A DNA stretch of 64,000 nucleotides, from contig NZ_JAJNMP010000002.1 of assembly GCF_021044935.1 (NCBI RefSeq), forward strand, positions 1-64,000, written 5' to 3'. Numbering within the stretch: position 1 is the first letter of the stretch; the number at the start of each line of letters is the position of its first letter. Positions 38,899 to 47,067 of this stretch are shown here, piece by piece. The position numbers were made by a program, and so were the translations under genes. The DNA comes from Agromyces cavernae (GTDB taxonomy: Bacteria; Actinomycetota; Actinomycetes; Actinomycetales; Microbacteriaceae). The notes beneath the pieces are model-generated. The model was given only the letters and a program-made list of their open reading frames with translations. It had not been told where the DNA came from and did no database searches.

Positions 38899-39819
38899 TC
38901 AGCGTCGCTGCATGCCTTGAGAACCGGCTTGCTCAACCTGCTCGGGGCGGGACGACTTGTAGCCGAGCCGGCCTCGCGTCGCGATGATCAGCACGATCGC
39001 GGTGACCGTGAAGCCGATCAGGACCGGCAGCAGTCCGTACTCGTTCAGAATCGGTGCGGGGAAGAGAGGTGCCTCGACCTTGTTGGCGAAGGTGTTGAAC
39101 GACGCGTGCGTCAGCATCATGATGAGCAGGCTCCCGTTCACGTGGTTGAAGACCCACGTCATGATGATCGTGAGGGCCGTGATCATGACGACGAACATGA
39201 CGATGTTCGGAGCCGTGGGCGGCGTCCACACCCCGCTCCAGAACAGGGGGAGGTGCCAGAATGCCCACAGGACGCCCAGGATGAGACTTCCGACCAACGG
39301 GCCGTTCCGACCCTGCAGGCGTGGGAGTGCGAAGCCGCGCCAGCCCGGCTCCTCACCCAGCGGGCCGCCGAGGAGGAACGTCGTCGCGAACGCCAGGGGA
39401 TAGCCGACCAGCAGCGGGACGATGAGCGGCTGGAACGATGCGAGGGCTCCGGGCACCACGATCGCGCCCAGGATCACGATGGCGGGGATGCCCAGAAGTA
39501 CGAACAGGTACCACCGGAGTCCCGCCCGCCATTGGACGTATCGCCGCAGCAGGCGGCCGATGCCGACCTTCCCTTCGGTCAGGCCGGTCATGATGAGCGC
39601 CGAGACCGTCGGGCCGAACGTTGCGGCAACGATGCCGATCGTGATGACGGGTCGAGGGAGCGTGAAGGGCAGGACCCCCGTCGCGGAGAGCACGATCGGC
39701 ACCTCGATGAGCCAGGAGACGGCGTAGGCGATCACGAAGAACGAGGTCAGCGGATGCTTCGCAAGCACGCCCCGGGAAGCGGGGGATCGCGGCTGGTCGG
39801 CGTTGTCGACACTGGTCAT
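38899..39819 (-). CDS. CPBP-family intramembrane metalloprotease
   Basis: This 306-residue protein has about eight membrane segments and the CPBP (CAAX protease and bacteriocin-processing, Abi) motifs: the diacid motif GEEPGWRGF, FWHLPLFW, and MLTHASFN. These form the metal site of glutamic-type intramembrane proteases. Its substrate is unknown; related proteins act in bacteriocin immunity or protein prenyl processing. It lies just outside the island, divergent from the AraC-type regulator. Confidence 0.87.
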   Translation of the reverse strand: MTSVDNADQPRSPASRGVLAKHPLTSFFVIAYAVSWLIEVPIVLSATGVLPFTLPRPVITIGIVAATFGPTVSALIMTGLTEGKVGIGRLLRRYVQWRAGLRWYLFVLLGIPAIVILGAIVVPGALASFQPLIVPLLVGYPLAFATTFLLGGPLGEEPGWRGFALPRLQGRNGPLVGSLILGVLWAFWHLPLFWSGVWTPPTAPNIVMFVVMITALTIIMTWVFNHVNGSLLIMMLTHASFNTFANKVEAPLFPAPILNEYGLLPVLIGFTVTAIVLIIATRGRLGYKSSRPEQVEQAGSQGMQRR

Positions 39820-40000
39820 GCGAGTGCATTCCTCTCCCGTCGAGGGGCGGGCTCACCGGCGAGACCGATCCTGGGGTCCCAGTGAGCCAAGTGTCCCACG
39901 CGCGCTCGATGCTGCGCTGGCCCCTGTCCAGGTCATCCGATGACGGACCCCGGAGGCTCGACCGATTCGCAAGAAAAGTCGAGCAGTCGACCTCACTGAT

Positions 40001-40963
40001 TTGTATCTTGAGAGGGTGTTGAGCCCCGTTCGAGCAGCGACGGCCGGTCGATACGACCGGCGCGTGCTCCCGGTGCTCGTCCATATCGAGGAACATCTCG
40101 ATGATCCCTTGCCGCTTGCCGACTTGGCGGCTGTCGCCGGCTTCTCGCCGCACCACTTCCATCGCATCTTCCACTACGTGACGGGCGAGGCCCCGAAGGA
40201 GTACCTGCGCCGCTTGCGCCTCGAGCGTGCCGTCGCTCGCCTCAAGGTCAGTCCCGACAATGTGCTCGAGATCGCATTGGAAGCGGGATTCAAGACCCAT
40301 GAGACATTCACCCGCGCATTCACTCGGCAATTCGGCATCAATCCCTCCGAATTCCGCAGTGTGCTTCGCGCATACCGCGCGTCAGTGGCTGACACGATGG
40401 AGAGCAGCACCTACGACGGCTTCACCGACGAGACTCCGCTCACCTTGCGGTTCGATATGCGAAGGGAGCCGGTGGCCGTCGAGAAGACACCGCCCCGGCA
40501 CCTGATCTTCCTCCGCCACAACGGATACGAGAACTTGCTCGCCGGCAAGCGGGCGTTTCTGAGCCTCTGGGATGAACTCCTCGAATACGCCGACGCGCAC
40601 GGTCTCGAGTACTCGCCCGAGTTCCTCGTCGGTCTCACTCACGATGATCCCTACGTGACCGATGAACCGAAGATCCGATTCGATGCCTGCCTCCCGGTCA
40701 GTGTGCCGATGAACGTCAGCCACCCGATCGGATATCGGTACCAGGAGCCCGGCCTGTGCGTCGCTCGTCGTCATTTCGGCGGGATGGAAGAGATCGCCAA
40801 GACCTTCGCATACATCGGGGTCGAATGGCTGCCCTCCGATGACTATTGCCTGCGGGCGGCGGCGCCATTCGAGATCTATCACTGCCGGCAGGTCGATGGC
40901 AGGCTCGAACGCATTTTCACCGACGCGTACGTTCCGCTCGAACCCCTGAAACGAACACACTGA
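40001..40963 (+). CDS. AraC-family regulator with GyrI-like effector domain
   Basis: This protein of about 320 residues has an N-terminal pair of AraC HTH motifs (LADLAAVAGFSPHHFHRIFH and ALEAGFKTHETFTRAFTRQF) and a C-terminal GyrI/Rob-like small-molecule-binding domain (from about residue 150: MRREPVAVEKTPPRHLIFLRH onward). Such SoxS/Rob relatives respond to hydrophobic compounds. The start is uncertain: TTG 40001, GTG 40016 and TTG 40019 are all possible, and the GAGAGG at about 40010 favours a later one. The SRPBCC gene follows at 8 bp and is probably cotranscribed. Confidence 0.87.
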   Translation: MYLERVLSPVRAATAGRYDRRVLPVLVHIEEHLDDPLPLADLAAVAGFSPHHFHRIFHYVTGEAPKEYLRRLRLERAVARLKVSPDNVLEIALEAGFKTHETFTRAFTRQFGINPSEFRSVLRAYRASVADTMESSTYDGFTDETPLTLRFDMRREPVAVEKTPPRHLIFLRHNGYENLLAGKRAFLSLWDELLEYADAHGLEYSPEFLVGLTHDDPYVTDEPKIRFDACLPVSVPMNVSHPIGYRYQEPGLCVARRHFGGMEEIAKTFAYIGVEWLPSDDYCLRAAAPFEIYHCRQVDGRLERIFTDAYVPLEPLKRTH

Positions 40964-40971
40964 GGAGAATG

Positions 40972-41406
40972 ATGAAGGGATTCGAGTTCAACGAACACAT
41001 CGAAAGATCACCTCAGGATGTCTTCGAGGTGCTTTCGAACCCGACCAGAGCAACGGAGTTCCTCGACAACATCACGGCGAGCAGCAAGCTCACCGACGGA
41101 CCGATCGCGGTCGGCACGAAATTCCGCGAGACCCGTGTCGTGAACGGCAAGGAGGCCAGCGCAGACCTCCTGGTGAGCGCCTACGAACCGAACACGCAGG
41201 TGAGCATCAGCACCGAAGCCGAAGGCATCAAGGTGGAGTACCACTACCACCTGTCGCCCGACGGCGGAGGCACGCGGCTCAAGTGGACCTGCGAGCTGGA
41301 GGCGAGCGGACTGCGGAGGATGATGCTCCCCATGGTTGCGGGCATCATGAAGAAGGAGGACGGGGATCACCTTCGCAGATTGAAGGCCTATCTCGAGTCA
41401 GGATGA
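40972..41406 (+). CDS. SRPBCC-family protein
   Basis: This 144-residue protein has the START-like SRPBCC fold: FEFNEHIERSPQDVFEVLSN at the start, a central GTKFRETRVVNG strand and a long C-terminal helix ending HLRRLKAYLE. The family binds hydrophobic ligands in a deep cavity. GAGGAG at 40963-40968 favours ATG 40972 over ATG 40969. It probably works with the AraC/GyrI-type regulator upstream, which also binds hydrophobic ligands (inference). Confidence 0.82.
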   Translation: MKGFEFNEHIERSPQDVFEVLSNPTRATEFLDNITASSKLTDGPIAVGTKFRETRVVNGKEASADLLVSAYEPNTQVSISTEAEGIKVEYHYHLSPDGGGTRLKWTCELEASGLRRMMLPMVAGIMKKEDGDHLRRLKAYLESG

Positions 41407-41428
41407 CCAGAGCGCGTGCAGCCCCGAG

Positions 41429-41926
41429 TCACAGCTCTCGCATGTAGAAGAGCATGCGATAGTCCCTGCCGGGCTCGATGTTCACGAACCCGTGCCGCTC
41501 GTAGAATCTGCGGGTGTCGACGTCGACCTCGTCGACGTTGATATACATCTCGATCGCCCCGCGCTCCATCGAGTCCGCCAGCGCGGCGGTGAGCAGGTCG
41601 GTGCCGATGCCCTGGTCGCGCAATTCCGGGCGCACGTAGAGCTCCTCGAGTTGCGCGATCGGGCCGTCGCCGTAGGGTGTCGGACGGAACGTGAGGTACG
41701 CGAACGCGACCGCAGGTGCGCCTGCGCCCTCAGCCAGCAGTACGAGCACATCGGGACGATTGAGCAGCGTTTCGAATCGAGAGGCCAGCTGATCTGCGGA
41801 GGGTGTCTCGGACTCGAACTCCGTGTTGAAGTCGAACAGCAACCGCCCCACGACCGGCGCATCCGCCGTCGTCGCGCGGCGCACTTCGAACCCCTCAGCT
41901 GAATTCACTCCGCCGTCCGCAATCAT
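41429..41926 (-). CDS. GNAT-family N-acetyltransferase
   Basis: This 165-residue acetyltransferase has the acetyl-CoA motif LRDQGIGTDLLTAALADSM at about residues 105-123 and the typical FYERHGFVNIEPG end. The frame continues upstream to 42208 but overlaps the DUF1801 gene, so ATG 41926 is used; it overlaps the DUF1801 stop by 4 bp. The substrate is unknown. Confidence 0.85.
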   Translation of the reverse strand: MIADGGVNSAEGFEVRRATTADAPVVGRLLFDFNTEFESETPSADQLASRFETLLNRPDVLVLLAEGAGAPAVAFAYLTFRPTPYGDGPIAQLEELYVRPELRDQGIGTDLLTAALADSMERGAIEMYINVDEVDVDTRRFYERHGFVNIEPGRDYRMLFYMREL

Positions 41927-42345
41927 GGCGTGGGGTCGTCTCCGCGCGACCAGGCGATCGCGATGAGCCGGCGCAGCACGTCGAGGTCGATGTCGTCGAG
42001 CTTCTTCACGTAGACACAGCCGGCGCCCTCGGTGTACGTGCCGAGCTGCGGGAGGAGCGCGGCGCCCTCGGGGAGGTCCTTGATCCCGTAGATCGAAAGC
42101 TGCGCCTTGCGCGGCGAGAACCCCGCCTTGGGCCAGTCGCCTTCGTTGCGGGGATTCACGGGCGACCGGTAACGGTAGCTCCCGTAGCCGACGATCGACG
42201 GACCCCACATGACGGGTTCGACGCCCGTCACCTCGCGGAAGATCCCGTCAAGGGCGTTGCCGTCGTCGCGGCGTCGGGCGGGCGTCGCCGCTTCGAGGAA
42301 GTCGGCGACCGAGGCATCCGTCGGCTGTGTCTTGTTCTCGGCCAT
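41923..42345 (-). CDS. DUF1801 (YdhG-like) domain protein
   Basis: This 140-residue protein begins MAENKTQPTDASVADFLEAA and includes the conserved PVMWGPSIVGYGSY and KAQLSIYGIKD motifs of the DUF1801 family, a small fold related to frataxin-like and CyaY-like domains. ATG 42354 would add three residues. It is coupled to the GNAT gene by a 4-bp overlap. The biochemical role of the family is not established. Confidence 0.83.
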   Translation of the reverse strand: MAENKTQPTDASVADFLEAATPARRRDDGNALDGIFREVTGVEPVMWGPSIVGYGSYRYRSPVNPRNEGDWPKAGFSPRKAQLSIYGIKDLPEGAALLPQLGTYTEGAGCVYVKKLDDIDLDVLRRLIAIAWSRGDDPTP

Positions 42346-42403
42346 GCCATTCATTGTCGCGTGTGCGTCCCTGATGCGCGAGCACTCCGCGACCTGCGCA
42401 CCA

Positions 42404-42409
42404 TAGGCT
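42404..42409 (+). promoter_or_regulatory. -10 box of leaderless NUDIX gene
   Basis: TAGGCT ends 6 nt before ATG 42416. Confidence 0.55.
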
Positions 42410-42415
42410 GACGGC

Positions 42416-43087
42416 ATGCCGACCGCCTCGAGTGACGCACGCGCCGACCTGGTGGCGCTGTGCGAACGCGGCATCGACTGGAGGCTCGGCCCGCAGCCCA
42501 TGCTGGGAAACGACGCCCCGGTCAGGGACGCCGCCGTGCTCGTACTCTTCGGCGTCCTCGACTCGGTGCCCGCAGGCGCCTCGAACGCGGTCGCCCGCGA
42601 CCTCGATGTGCTGCTGCAGCGACGGGCGGCGACGCTCTCGAGCCATGCCGGACAGATCGCGTTCCCGGGCGGCAGGCTCGAGCCCACCGATTCGGATGCC
42701 GCTGCCGGGGCGTTGCGCGAGGCCGTCGAGGAGACCGGGCTCGACCCGTCGGGTGTCGACGTGCTCGGAGCACTGACGCCGTTCCCGGTGCCCGTCAGCA
42801 ACCACCTGGTGACGCCGGTTCCTGCGTGGTGGAGTCGTCCGTCGGAGGTCGCCGCCGTCGACCATGCCGAGACGGTCGACACCTTCCGCGTGCCGGTCGC
42901 GGACCTCGTCGATCCGGCCAATCGCGCGATGACCGAGCACCGGTTCGCCGGCGAGGTGTACCATTCGCCGGCGTTCGCCGTCGACGGGAGGGTGGTGTGG
43001 GGTTTCACGGCGATGGTGCTGTCACGCATGTTCGAAGATCTGGGGTGGGCTGTCGAGTGGGACGACCGCAGGGTCGTCGAACCCTGA
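42416..43087 (+). CDS. NUDIX hydrolase, CoA pyrophosphatase type
   Basis: This 223-residue protein resembles CoA pyrophosphatases (NudL/Nudt7 type), which cut CoA to phosphopantetheine and 3',5'-ADP. The NUDIX box GGRLEPTDSDAAAGALREAV-EETGL is preceded by the CoA-family signature LSSHAGQIAFPGGR. The gene is leaderless (TAGGCT 6 nt upstream) and divergent from DUF1801. Confidence 0.87.
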   Translation: MPTASSDARADLVALCERGIDWRLGPQPMLGNDAPVRDAAVLVLFGVLDSVPAGASNAVARDLDVLLQRRAATLSSHAGQIAFPGGRLEPTDSDAAAGALREAVEETGLDPSGVDVLGALTPFPVPVSNHLVTPVPAWWSRPSEVAAVDHAETVDTFRVPVADLVDPANRAMTEHRFAGEVYHSPAFAVDGRVVWGFTAMVLSRMFEDLGWAVEWDDRRVVEP

Positions 43088-43186
43088 ACCGGCGACGCGG
43101 AAAACGGAGGTGCCCTGATGGAGGAACTGGTTGTCGACGCGCTCGCGGACCTGCGATCGCCTGCCTGACCCCGGGCTGTCCCGTCC

Positions 43187-43204
43187 GCGGGGGTGAACCC
43201 CCGC
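43187..43204 (+). terminator. GC hairpin after NUDIX gene
   Basis: GCGGGGG (43187-43193) pairs with CCCCCGC (43198-43204) around TGAA. There is no T tract, so its action as a terminator is uncertain. Confidence 0.35.
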
Positions 43205-43249
43205 AGCGCGCGGGGGGCCAGCCCTCTGGCCGCGCCGCGACCCTGCCGC

Positions 43250-43255
43250 TACGTT
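43250..43255 (+). promoter_or_regulatory. -10 box of leaderless membrane protein gene
   Basis: TACGTT ends 6 nt before ATG 43262. Confidence 0.5.
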
Positions 43256-43261
43256 GCGGCC

Positions 43262-43864
43262 ATGGAACAGATCTCGCCGACCAGGAGCGCAGTCCTCGTC
43301 CTCGCGACCTCGCTTGCGGCGATGGGAGTCGGGCAGCTGCTGTTCTCGTTCGGGCGCGACTTCATCGACGCCCAGCAGCCCATCGACTGGGCGCACTGGC
43401 TGATCCTCATCGGTGCTGCGGGCGGTGCGCTCGCCACCTCGGGGTCGGCCGTCGGCCGGCTCGGCCGGGTCGCGCGTGCCCTCGTCATGGTCGGCGCCAT
43501 CGCCTTCGGCGGCATGGTCGCGATCGACCTCATGCTGTGGACGCTGCCCGCCGACCCGATGCTCGATGACGCCCTCAGCGCCGCACTCGACGCACCGCAG
43601 ATCGCGGTGCCCTTCCTCTGGGTCGGGCCCTCGTTGTTCTTCATCGGCCTCGCACTCATCGCGCTCGAGTGGGTGGGATCGAATGCCTGGGCGGCCGGGG
43701 CTGTCATCGTCGGCACCGTGTTGAACGGCATCGGCCAGGCCACAGGCGTCGACGGCATCGTGCTGGTCAGTTTCGTGATCATGCTGGCGGGTCTGGTCGG
43801 CCTGCTCGTGCGTGCCAAGCCCCAGCTGTCTCGTCGAGCAGCGGTTCCCACGGTGAGGGTGTGA
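43262..43864 (+). CDS. Hypothetical membrane protein
   Basis: This 200-residue protein has about six hydrophobic segments, starting with SAVLVLATSLAAMGVGQLLF and including LILIGAAGGALA and LVSFVIMLAGLVGLLV. It has no recognisable active-site motif and I cannot assign a family. ATG 43262 is chosen because TACGTT lies 6 nt before it. It stands alone between the CoA-type NUDIX gene and the Fic gene. Confidence 0.75.
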   Translation: MEQISPTRSAVLVLATSLAAMGVGQLLFSFGRDFIDAQQPIDWAHWLILIGAAGGALATSGSAVGRLGRVARALVMVGAIAFGGMVAIDLMLWTLPADPMLDDALSAALDAPQIAVPFLWVGPSLFFIGLALIALEWVGSNAWAAGAVIVGTVLNGIGQATGVDGIVLVSFVIMLAGLVGLLVRAKPQLSRRAAVPTVRV

Positions 43865-43890
43865 CACCGGAACGGTTGACCCGCTCGATC

Positions 43891-43923
43891 CTAACCAAAG
43901 ATTATGGCTCAGTCTTAGGTTAG
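43891..43923 (+). promoter_or_regulatory. Operator palindrome before fic
   Basis: CTAACCAAAGA (43891-43901) and TCTTAGGTTAG (43913-43923) are inverted repeats matching at 10 of 11 positions around an 11-bp spacer. The right arm overlaps the -10 box. It is the only AT-rich island here and is probably bound by the HTH of the Fic protein itself. Confidence 0.6.
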
Positions 43924-43926
43924 AAT
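43921..43926 (+). promoter_or_regulatory. -10 box of leaderless fic
   Basis: TAGAAT ends 6 nt before ATG 43933 and overlaps the right operator arm. Confidence 0.6.
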
Positions 43927-43932
43927 CGAGCC

Positions 43933-45126
43933 ATGACGCCAGATCTCACCACGTGGCCCGCGGTCGGCAACGAGGCGCGACCGTGGCACCGCGCCGAGCA
44001 CGAGGTCGCCTCGCGACGGCAGTTGCGCGCCGCGGTCGGCGAGTACCGTGCCTCGCTCGTCCCCCTGATCGCCGATCGCGAGGTACGGCTTCGCCCCGAG
44101 ACGCTCGCGATCGCCGACGACGCGAGCAAGGAGCTCACTCGGTTCGACGCTGAGGCCGGCTCGTTCGCGGCGCCGTTCGCCGCCATCCTGCTGCGCACCG
44201 AGAGCGCCTCGAGCTCAGAGGTCGAGAACCTCACCGCGAGCGCGAAGCAGGTCGCGCTCGCCGAACTCGATCGTTCCGACTCGCAGAACGCCCGGCTCGT
44301 CGTGGCGAACGTGCGCGCGATGCGGGCGGCGATCGCGCTCGCCGATCGCCTCGACGAGCAGGCGATCATCGCGATGCACGAGGCCCTGCTCGAGACATCC
44401 GCCCCGCATTTCATCGGCGCATGGCGCGATCAGCAGGTGTGGATCGGCGGCGGTTCGTTCTCGCCGCACCACGCGACGTTCGTCCCGCCGCATCACGACC
44501 GCGTGCCGGGGCTCATGGCCGACCTCGTGCAGTTCGCCGACCGCACCGACGTGCCGGCGCTCGCGCACGCGGCGATCGCGCACGCCCAATTCGAGACCAT
44601 CCATCCGTTCCCCGACGGCAACGGGCGCACCGGGCGCGCCCTGCTGCACGGGATGCTCCGCGCCGCCGACGTCACCCGCAACGTGGCGGTGCCGGTCTCG
44701 GCGGGCCTGCTCGGCGATCTCGACGCGTACTTCCTCGCGCTCACCAGATACCGGCAGGGGCAGCCCGACGCGATCATCGAGGCTGTCGCGGAGGCCGCGT
44801 TCCGCGCCGTGGCGAACGGACGCGCCCTGGTGCGCGAGCTGCAGGAGATCGCCGCGAGCTGGGACGCGCTCGTTCGCGCACGCTCGGATGCCTCGGTCCA
44901 CCGCGTGAAGGCGCACCTGCTGCAGCACCCGATCGTGACGGCCGCGTCGGTCGCCGAGTCGGTCGGAGTCAGCGAGGTCGCGGCGCAGACCTCGATCGAC
45001 AAGCTCGCCGCTGCGGGAGTGCTCACTCGGGCCGCGGGCGGTGCGCGCTACCGGGTGTGGCAGGCGACCGAGGTGCTCGCCGCGCTCGACGCGTTCGCCG
45101 CCCGCGCCCGCCGCGCCCGATGGTGA
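43933..45126 (+). CDS. Fic-family AMP-transferase with HTH
   Basis: This 397-residue protein transfers AMP (or another nucleotide part) to a target. The core motif is complete: HPFPDGNGRTGR starting at H224. An inhibitory helix motif of the (S/T)xxxE(G/N) type is visible N-terminal to it (SSEVEN, S94 to E98-N99), making it a class II Fic protein, kept inactive in cis. The C-terminal 90 residues form a winged helix (HPIVTAASVAESVGVSEVAA), so the protein probably represses its own promoter at the palindrome just upstream. There is no separate antitoxin gene. Confidence 0.9.
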   Translation: MTPDLTTWPAVGNEARPWHRAEHEVASRRQLRAAVGEYRASLVPLIADREVRLRPETLAIADDASKELTRFDAEAGSFAAPFAAILLRTESASSSEVENLTASAKQVALAELDRSDSQNARLVVANVRAMRAAIALADRLDEQAIIAMHEALLETSAPHFIGAWRDQQVWIGGGSFSPHHATFVPPHHDRVPGLMADLVQFADRTDVPALAHAAIAHAQFETIHPFPDGNGRTGRALLHGMLRAADVTRNVAVPVSAGLLGDLDAYFLALTRYRQGQPDAIIEAVAEAAFRAVANGRALVRELQEIAASWDALVRARSDASVHRVKAHLLQHPIVTAASVAESVGVSEVAAQTSIDKLAAAGVLTRAAGGARYRVWQATEVLAALDAFAARARRARW

Positions 45127-45156
45127 CGCGTGCCGATCGGGGCCCGTTGCACGTTC

Positions 45157-45162
45157 TACGGT
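45157..45162 (+). promoter_or_regulatory. -10 box of leaderless NUDIX/SRPBCC gene
   Basis: TACGGT ends 6 nt before ATG 45169. Confidence 0.5.
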
Positions 45163-45168
45163 GATGGC

Positions 45169-45999
45169 ATGGACGTCGTGCTCGCCGCAAGCGCGGTCAT
45201 CACCGCCTCCGATGGGCGGATACTGCTCGTCAAGCGCGGCCGCGAGCCGCAGCGGGGTCGCTGGTCGGTGCCGGGCGGGCACGTCGAACCGGGTGAGTCG
45301 CTCGAGGCGGCCGCCGCGCGGGAGGCGCTCGAGGAGACCGGCCTCCGGGTCGAGGTGGGCCGTGAACTCTGGACGGTGCGAGTGCCGATCGGTGACGGGC
45401 GGGAGTACGAGATCCACGACTTCGCGGCGACCGTCGCCGGCGGCGTGCTCGGCCACGGCGACGACGCGGATGACGCGCGGTGGGTCTCGCCCGACGAGCT
45501 CCACTCACTGCGGCTGACGTCGCACCTCGTCGACCACCTGCGCCGTGCCGGCATCGTCCCGCCGCTGCCGCACATCGACGAGCACGCGGTCATCGTCACG
45601 GCCGATCGGGAGGCGGTATGGTCGGCGCTCGAACGCGTCGTCGAGCACGCCGGCTCGCCGTGGTTCGCGACGCTGCTGAGGTGTGATGATGCCGCGGCAT
45701 CCGGCCCCCGGCCGCTCGAGGAGTGGTCGAGTGTGCCCGGCTTCCACGTCACGGCCGCCGATCGCCCGTCGCGTCTCGCGCTCGCCGGGCGCCACCGGTT
45801 CTCCGACTACGAACTCGTCTTCCGGATCGACGATCTCGGTCCGGGCCGCAGCACGCTCCGTGCCGAGACGCGCGCCGTCTTCCCGGGGCCGGGTGGCGCG
45901 GTGTACCGGATGCTGCTGCTGGGCCTGGGCATGCACGTCATCGCCACGCGCCGACTGCTCGCCCGGGTCGCCCGTGTCGCCGCTGCCGAGCCTCGATGA
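45169..45999 (+). CDS. NUDIX hydrolase fused to SRPBCC-like domain
   Basis: This 276-residue protein has two domains. Residues 1-130 are a NUDIX hydrolase with the box GGHVEPGESLEAAAAREALE-ETGL. Residues about 140-270 read as a ligand-binding SRPBCC/DUF2867-like domain (TADREAVWSALERVVEHAG at its start, RHRFSDYELVFRIDD in the middle, then a long C-terminal helix). The frame is open to 45130, but ATG 45169 has a TACGGT box 6 nt upstream. The substrate is unknown. It converges on the SHOCT gene through a strong shared terminator. Confidence 0.78.
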   Translation: MDVVLAASAVITASDGRILLVKRGREPQRGRWSVPGGHVEPGESLEAAAAREALEETGLRVEVGRELWTVRVPIGDGREYEIHDFAATVAGGVLGHGDDADDARWVSPDELHSLRLTSHLVDHLRRAGIVPPLPHIDEHAVIVTADREAVWSALERVVEHAGSPWFATLLRCDDAAASGPRPLEEWSSVPGFHVTAADRPSRLALAGRHRFSDYELVFRIDDLGPGRSTLRAETRAVFPGPGGAVYRMLLLGLGMHVIATRRLLARVARVAAAEPR

Positions 46000-46064
46000 G
46001 CGCCGCGCGGCGCAGTGGAGAGGCATCCCATCGACACGGCTGATCGGATGTCGCGACACCTACA

Positions 46065-46099
46065 TGAAGGCCGGTCGCCCGAGGGGCGACCGGCCTTCA
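46065..46099. terminator. Bidirectional terminator
   Basis: A perfect 16-bp stem, TGAAGGCCGGTCGCCC (46065-46080) with GGGCGACCGGCCTTCA (46084-46099), has a GAG loop. It lies between convergent genes and can serve both. Confidence 0.85.
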
Positions 46100-46116
46100 C
46101 CGGAGACGTGCTGCAG

Positions 46117-46512
46117 CTATGAGGTCTGCAGCGCCTTCGCCTTCAGCGCTTCGAACTCGGCCTGGGTGATGGCGCCGGAATCGAGCAACTGCTTGCTCTT
46201 CTCGATCTCGGCCGCTGCCGACGATCCGCCGCCGCCCGCGACGCTGCGAATGTACTCGGCGTTCTCGGCCTGAGCCTGTTGCGCGATCGCCGCACTGCGC
46301 TCGCCCATGCTGCGCCCGCGCACGATCAGGTAGATGAACGCCGCCAGGAACGGCAGGAGCACGAGGAAGAGCACCCAGAGCGCCTTCGCCCAGCCGTTGA
46401 GGGTGCGATCACGGAAGATATCGATGATCACCGTGATGAAGATCCAGATGCACGCGATGAGGATGTAGAACCAGAACAGCCACACCAGGAAGTCCCAGAA
46501 GGTGTTCAGCAT
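46117..46512 (-). CDS. PLDc_N / SHOCT domain membrane protein
   Basis: This 131-residue protein has two N-terminal membrane segments (WDFLVWLFWFYILIACIWIF and KALWVLFLVLLPFLAAFIYL) typical of the PLDc_N domain, with IVRGRSMGER after them. The C-terminal SHOCT domain reads QLLDSGAITQAEFEALKAKA. SHOCT is a short oligomerisation domain often next to membrane anchors. AAAGGGG precedes the ATG at 46512. Confidence 0.87.
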   Translation of the reverse strand: MLNTFWDFLVWLFWFYILIACIWIFITVIIDIFRDRTLNGWAKALWVLFLVLLPFLAAFIYLIVRGRSMGERSAAIAQQAQAENAEYIRSVAGGGGSSAAAEIEKSKQLLDSGAITQAEFEALKAKALQTS

Positions 46513-46590
46513 GGGAGGCCCCTTTCAGCTCGGCGACGCCGCTCCTCGGCATCTCCCTGCCCGAAAGCTAGTCCCGCGGTAACCGGTGGA

Positions 46591-46639
46591 CATCACGCAG
46601 ATCAGGTGAAGCTGCGCGATTCACCTGATCTGCATGATG
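46591..46639. promoter_or_regulatory. Long inverted repeat in divergent intergenic region
   Basis: CATCACGCAGATCAGGTGAA (46591-46610) and the segment 46620-46639 are reverse complements at 19 of 20 positions, with a 9-bp spacer. It sits between the divergent SHOCT and CMD genes, so it is probably an operator for a dimeric regulator, or a strong RNA hairpin. Confidence 0.55.
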
Positions 46640-46701
46640 CGTCGGGCGACGAGGTCGCGTGCACTTGGAGATGCTCGATCGACCGGGATTGGAGGCACGA
46701 C

Positions 46702-47052
46702 GTGGACTATGCGGATCGGCTCCGACGACTGGCGATCAACGACGAACGACTGGCCGAAGACGACCTCGGCGACGTCGCGGTCATGCCCGACGGCCTCGAC
46801 GCCAAGACCCTGGCGCTCGCGCGGATCGCCGCCCTCGTCGCCGTCGGCGGCGCGGAGCCCTCATTCGGATCGCAGGCCGACGCCGCCGTGAGCGCGGGCG
46901 CGTCGCCGCAGGACATCGTCGACGTGCTCGTGGGCATCATCCCCGTCGTCGGGTTCCCGCTGGTCGTCGCCGCTGCGCCGAAGGTCGCGCTCGCGCTCGG
47001 ATACGACCTCGACGATGCGATGGATGCCACGGCGGGGCCGCCGGCAGAATAG
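46702..47052 (+). CDS. Carboxymuconolactone decarboxylase-like protein
   Basis: This 116-residue all-helical protein resembles the CMD/AhpD family (ALARIAALVAVGGAEPSF, then DAAVSAGASPQDIVDVLVGIIPVVGFPLV). The catalytic CxxC of AhpD peroxidases is absent, so a thiol peroxidase role is unlikely. The start is GTG 46702 with GGAGG at 46691-46695. The long inverted repeat at 46591-46639 lies upstream. It converges on the LuxR regulator, 15 bp away. Confidence 0.8.
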   Translation: MDYADRLRRLAINDERLAEDDLGDVAVMPDGLDAKTLALARIAALVAVGGAEPSFGSQADAAVSAGASPQDIVDVLVGIIPVVGFPLVVAAAPKVALALGYDLDDAMDATAGPPAE

Positions 47053-47067
47053 CCGACGGTGGCGGAG

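Noticed and set aside
43119..43169. Mini-ORF of 16 codons after the NUDIX gene
   Set aside because: It has an acceptable GGAGG but is too short and without conserved features to support as a gene.
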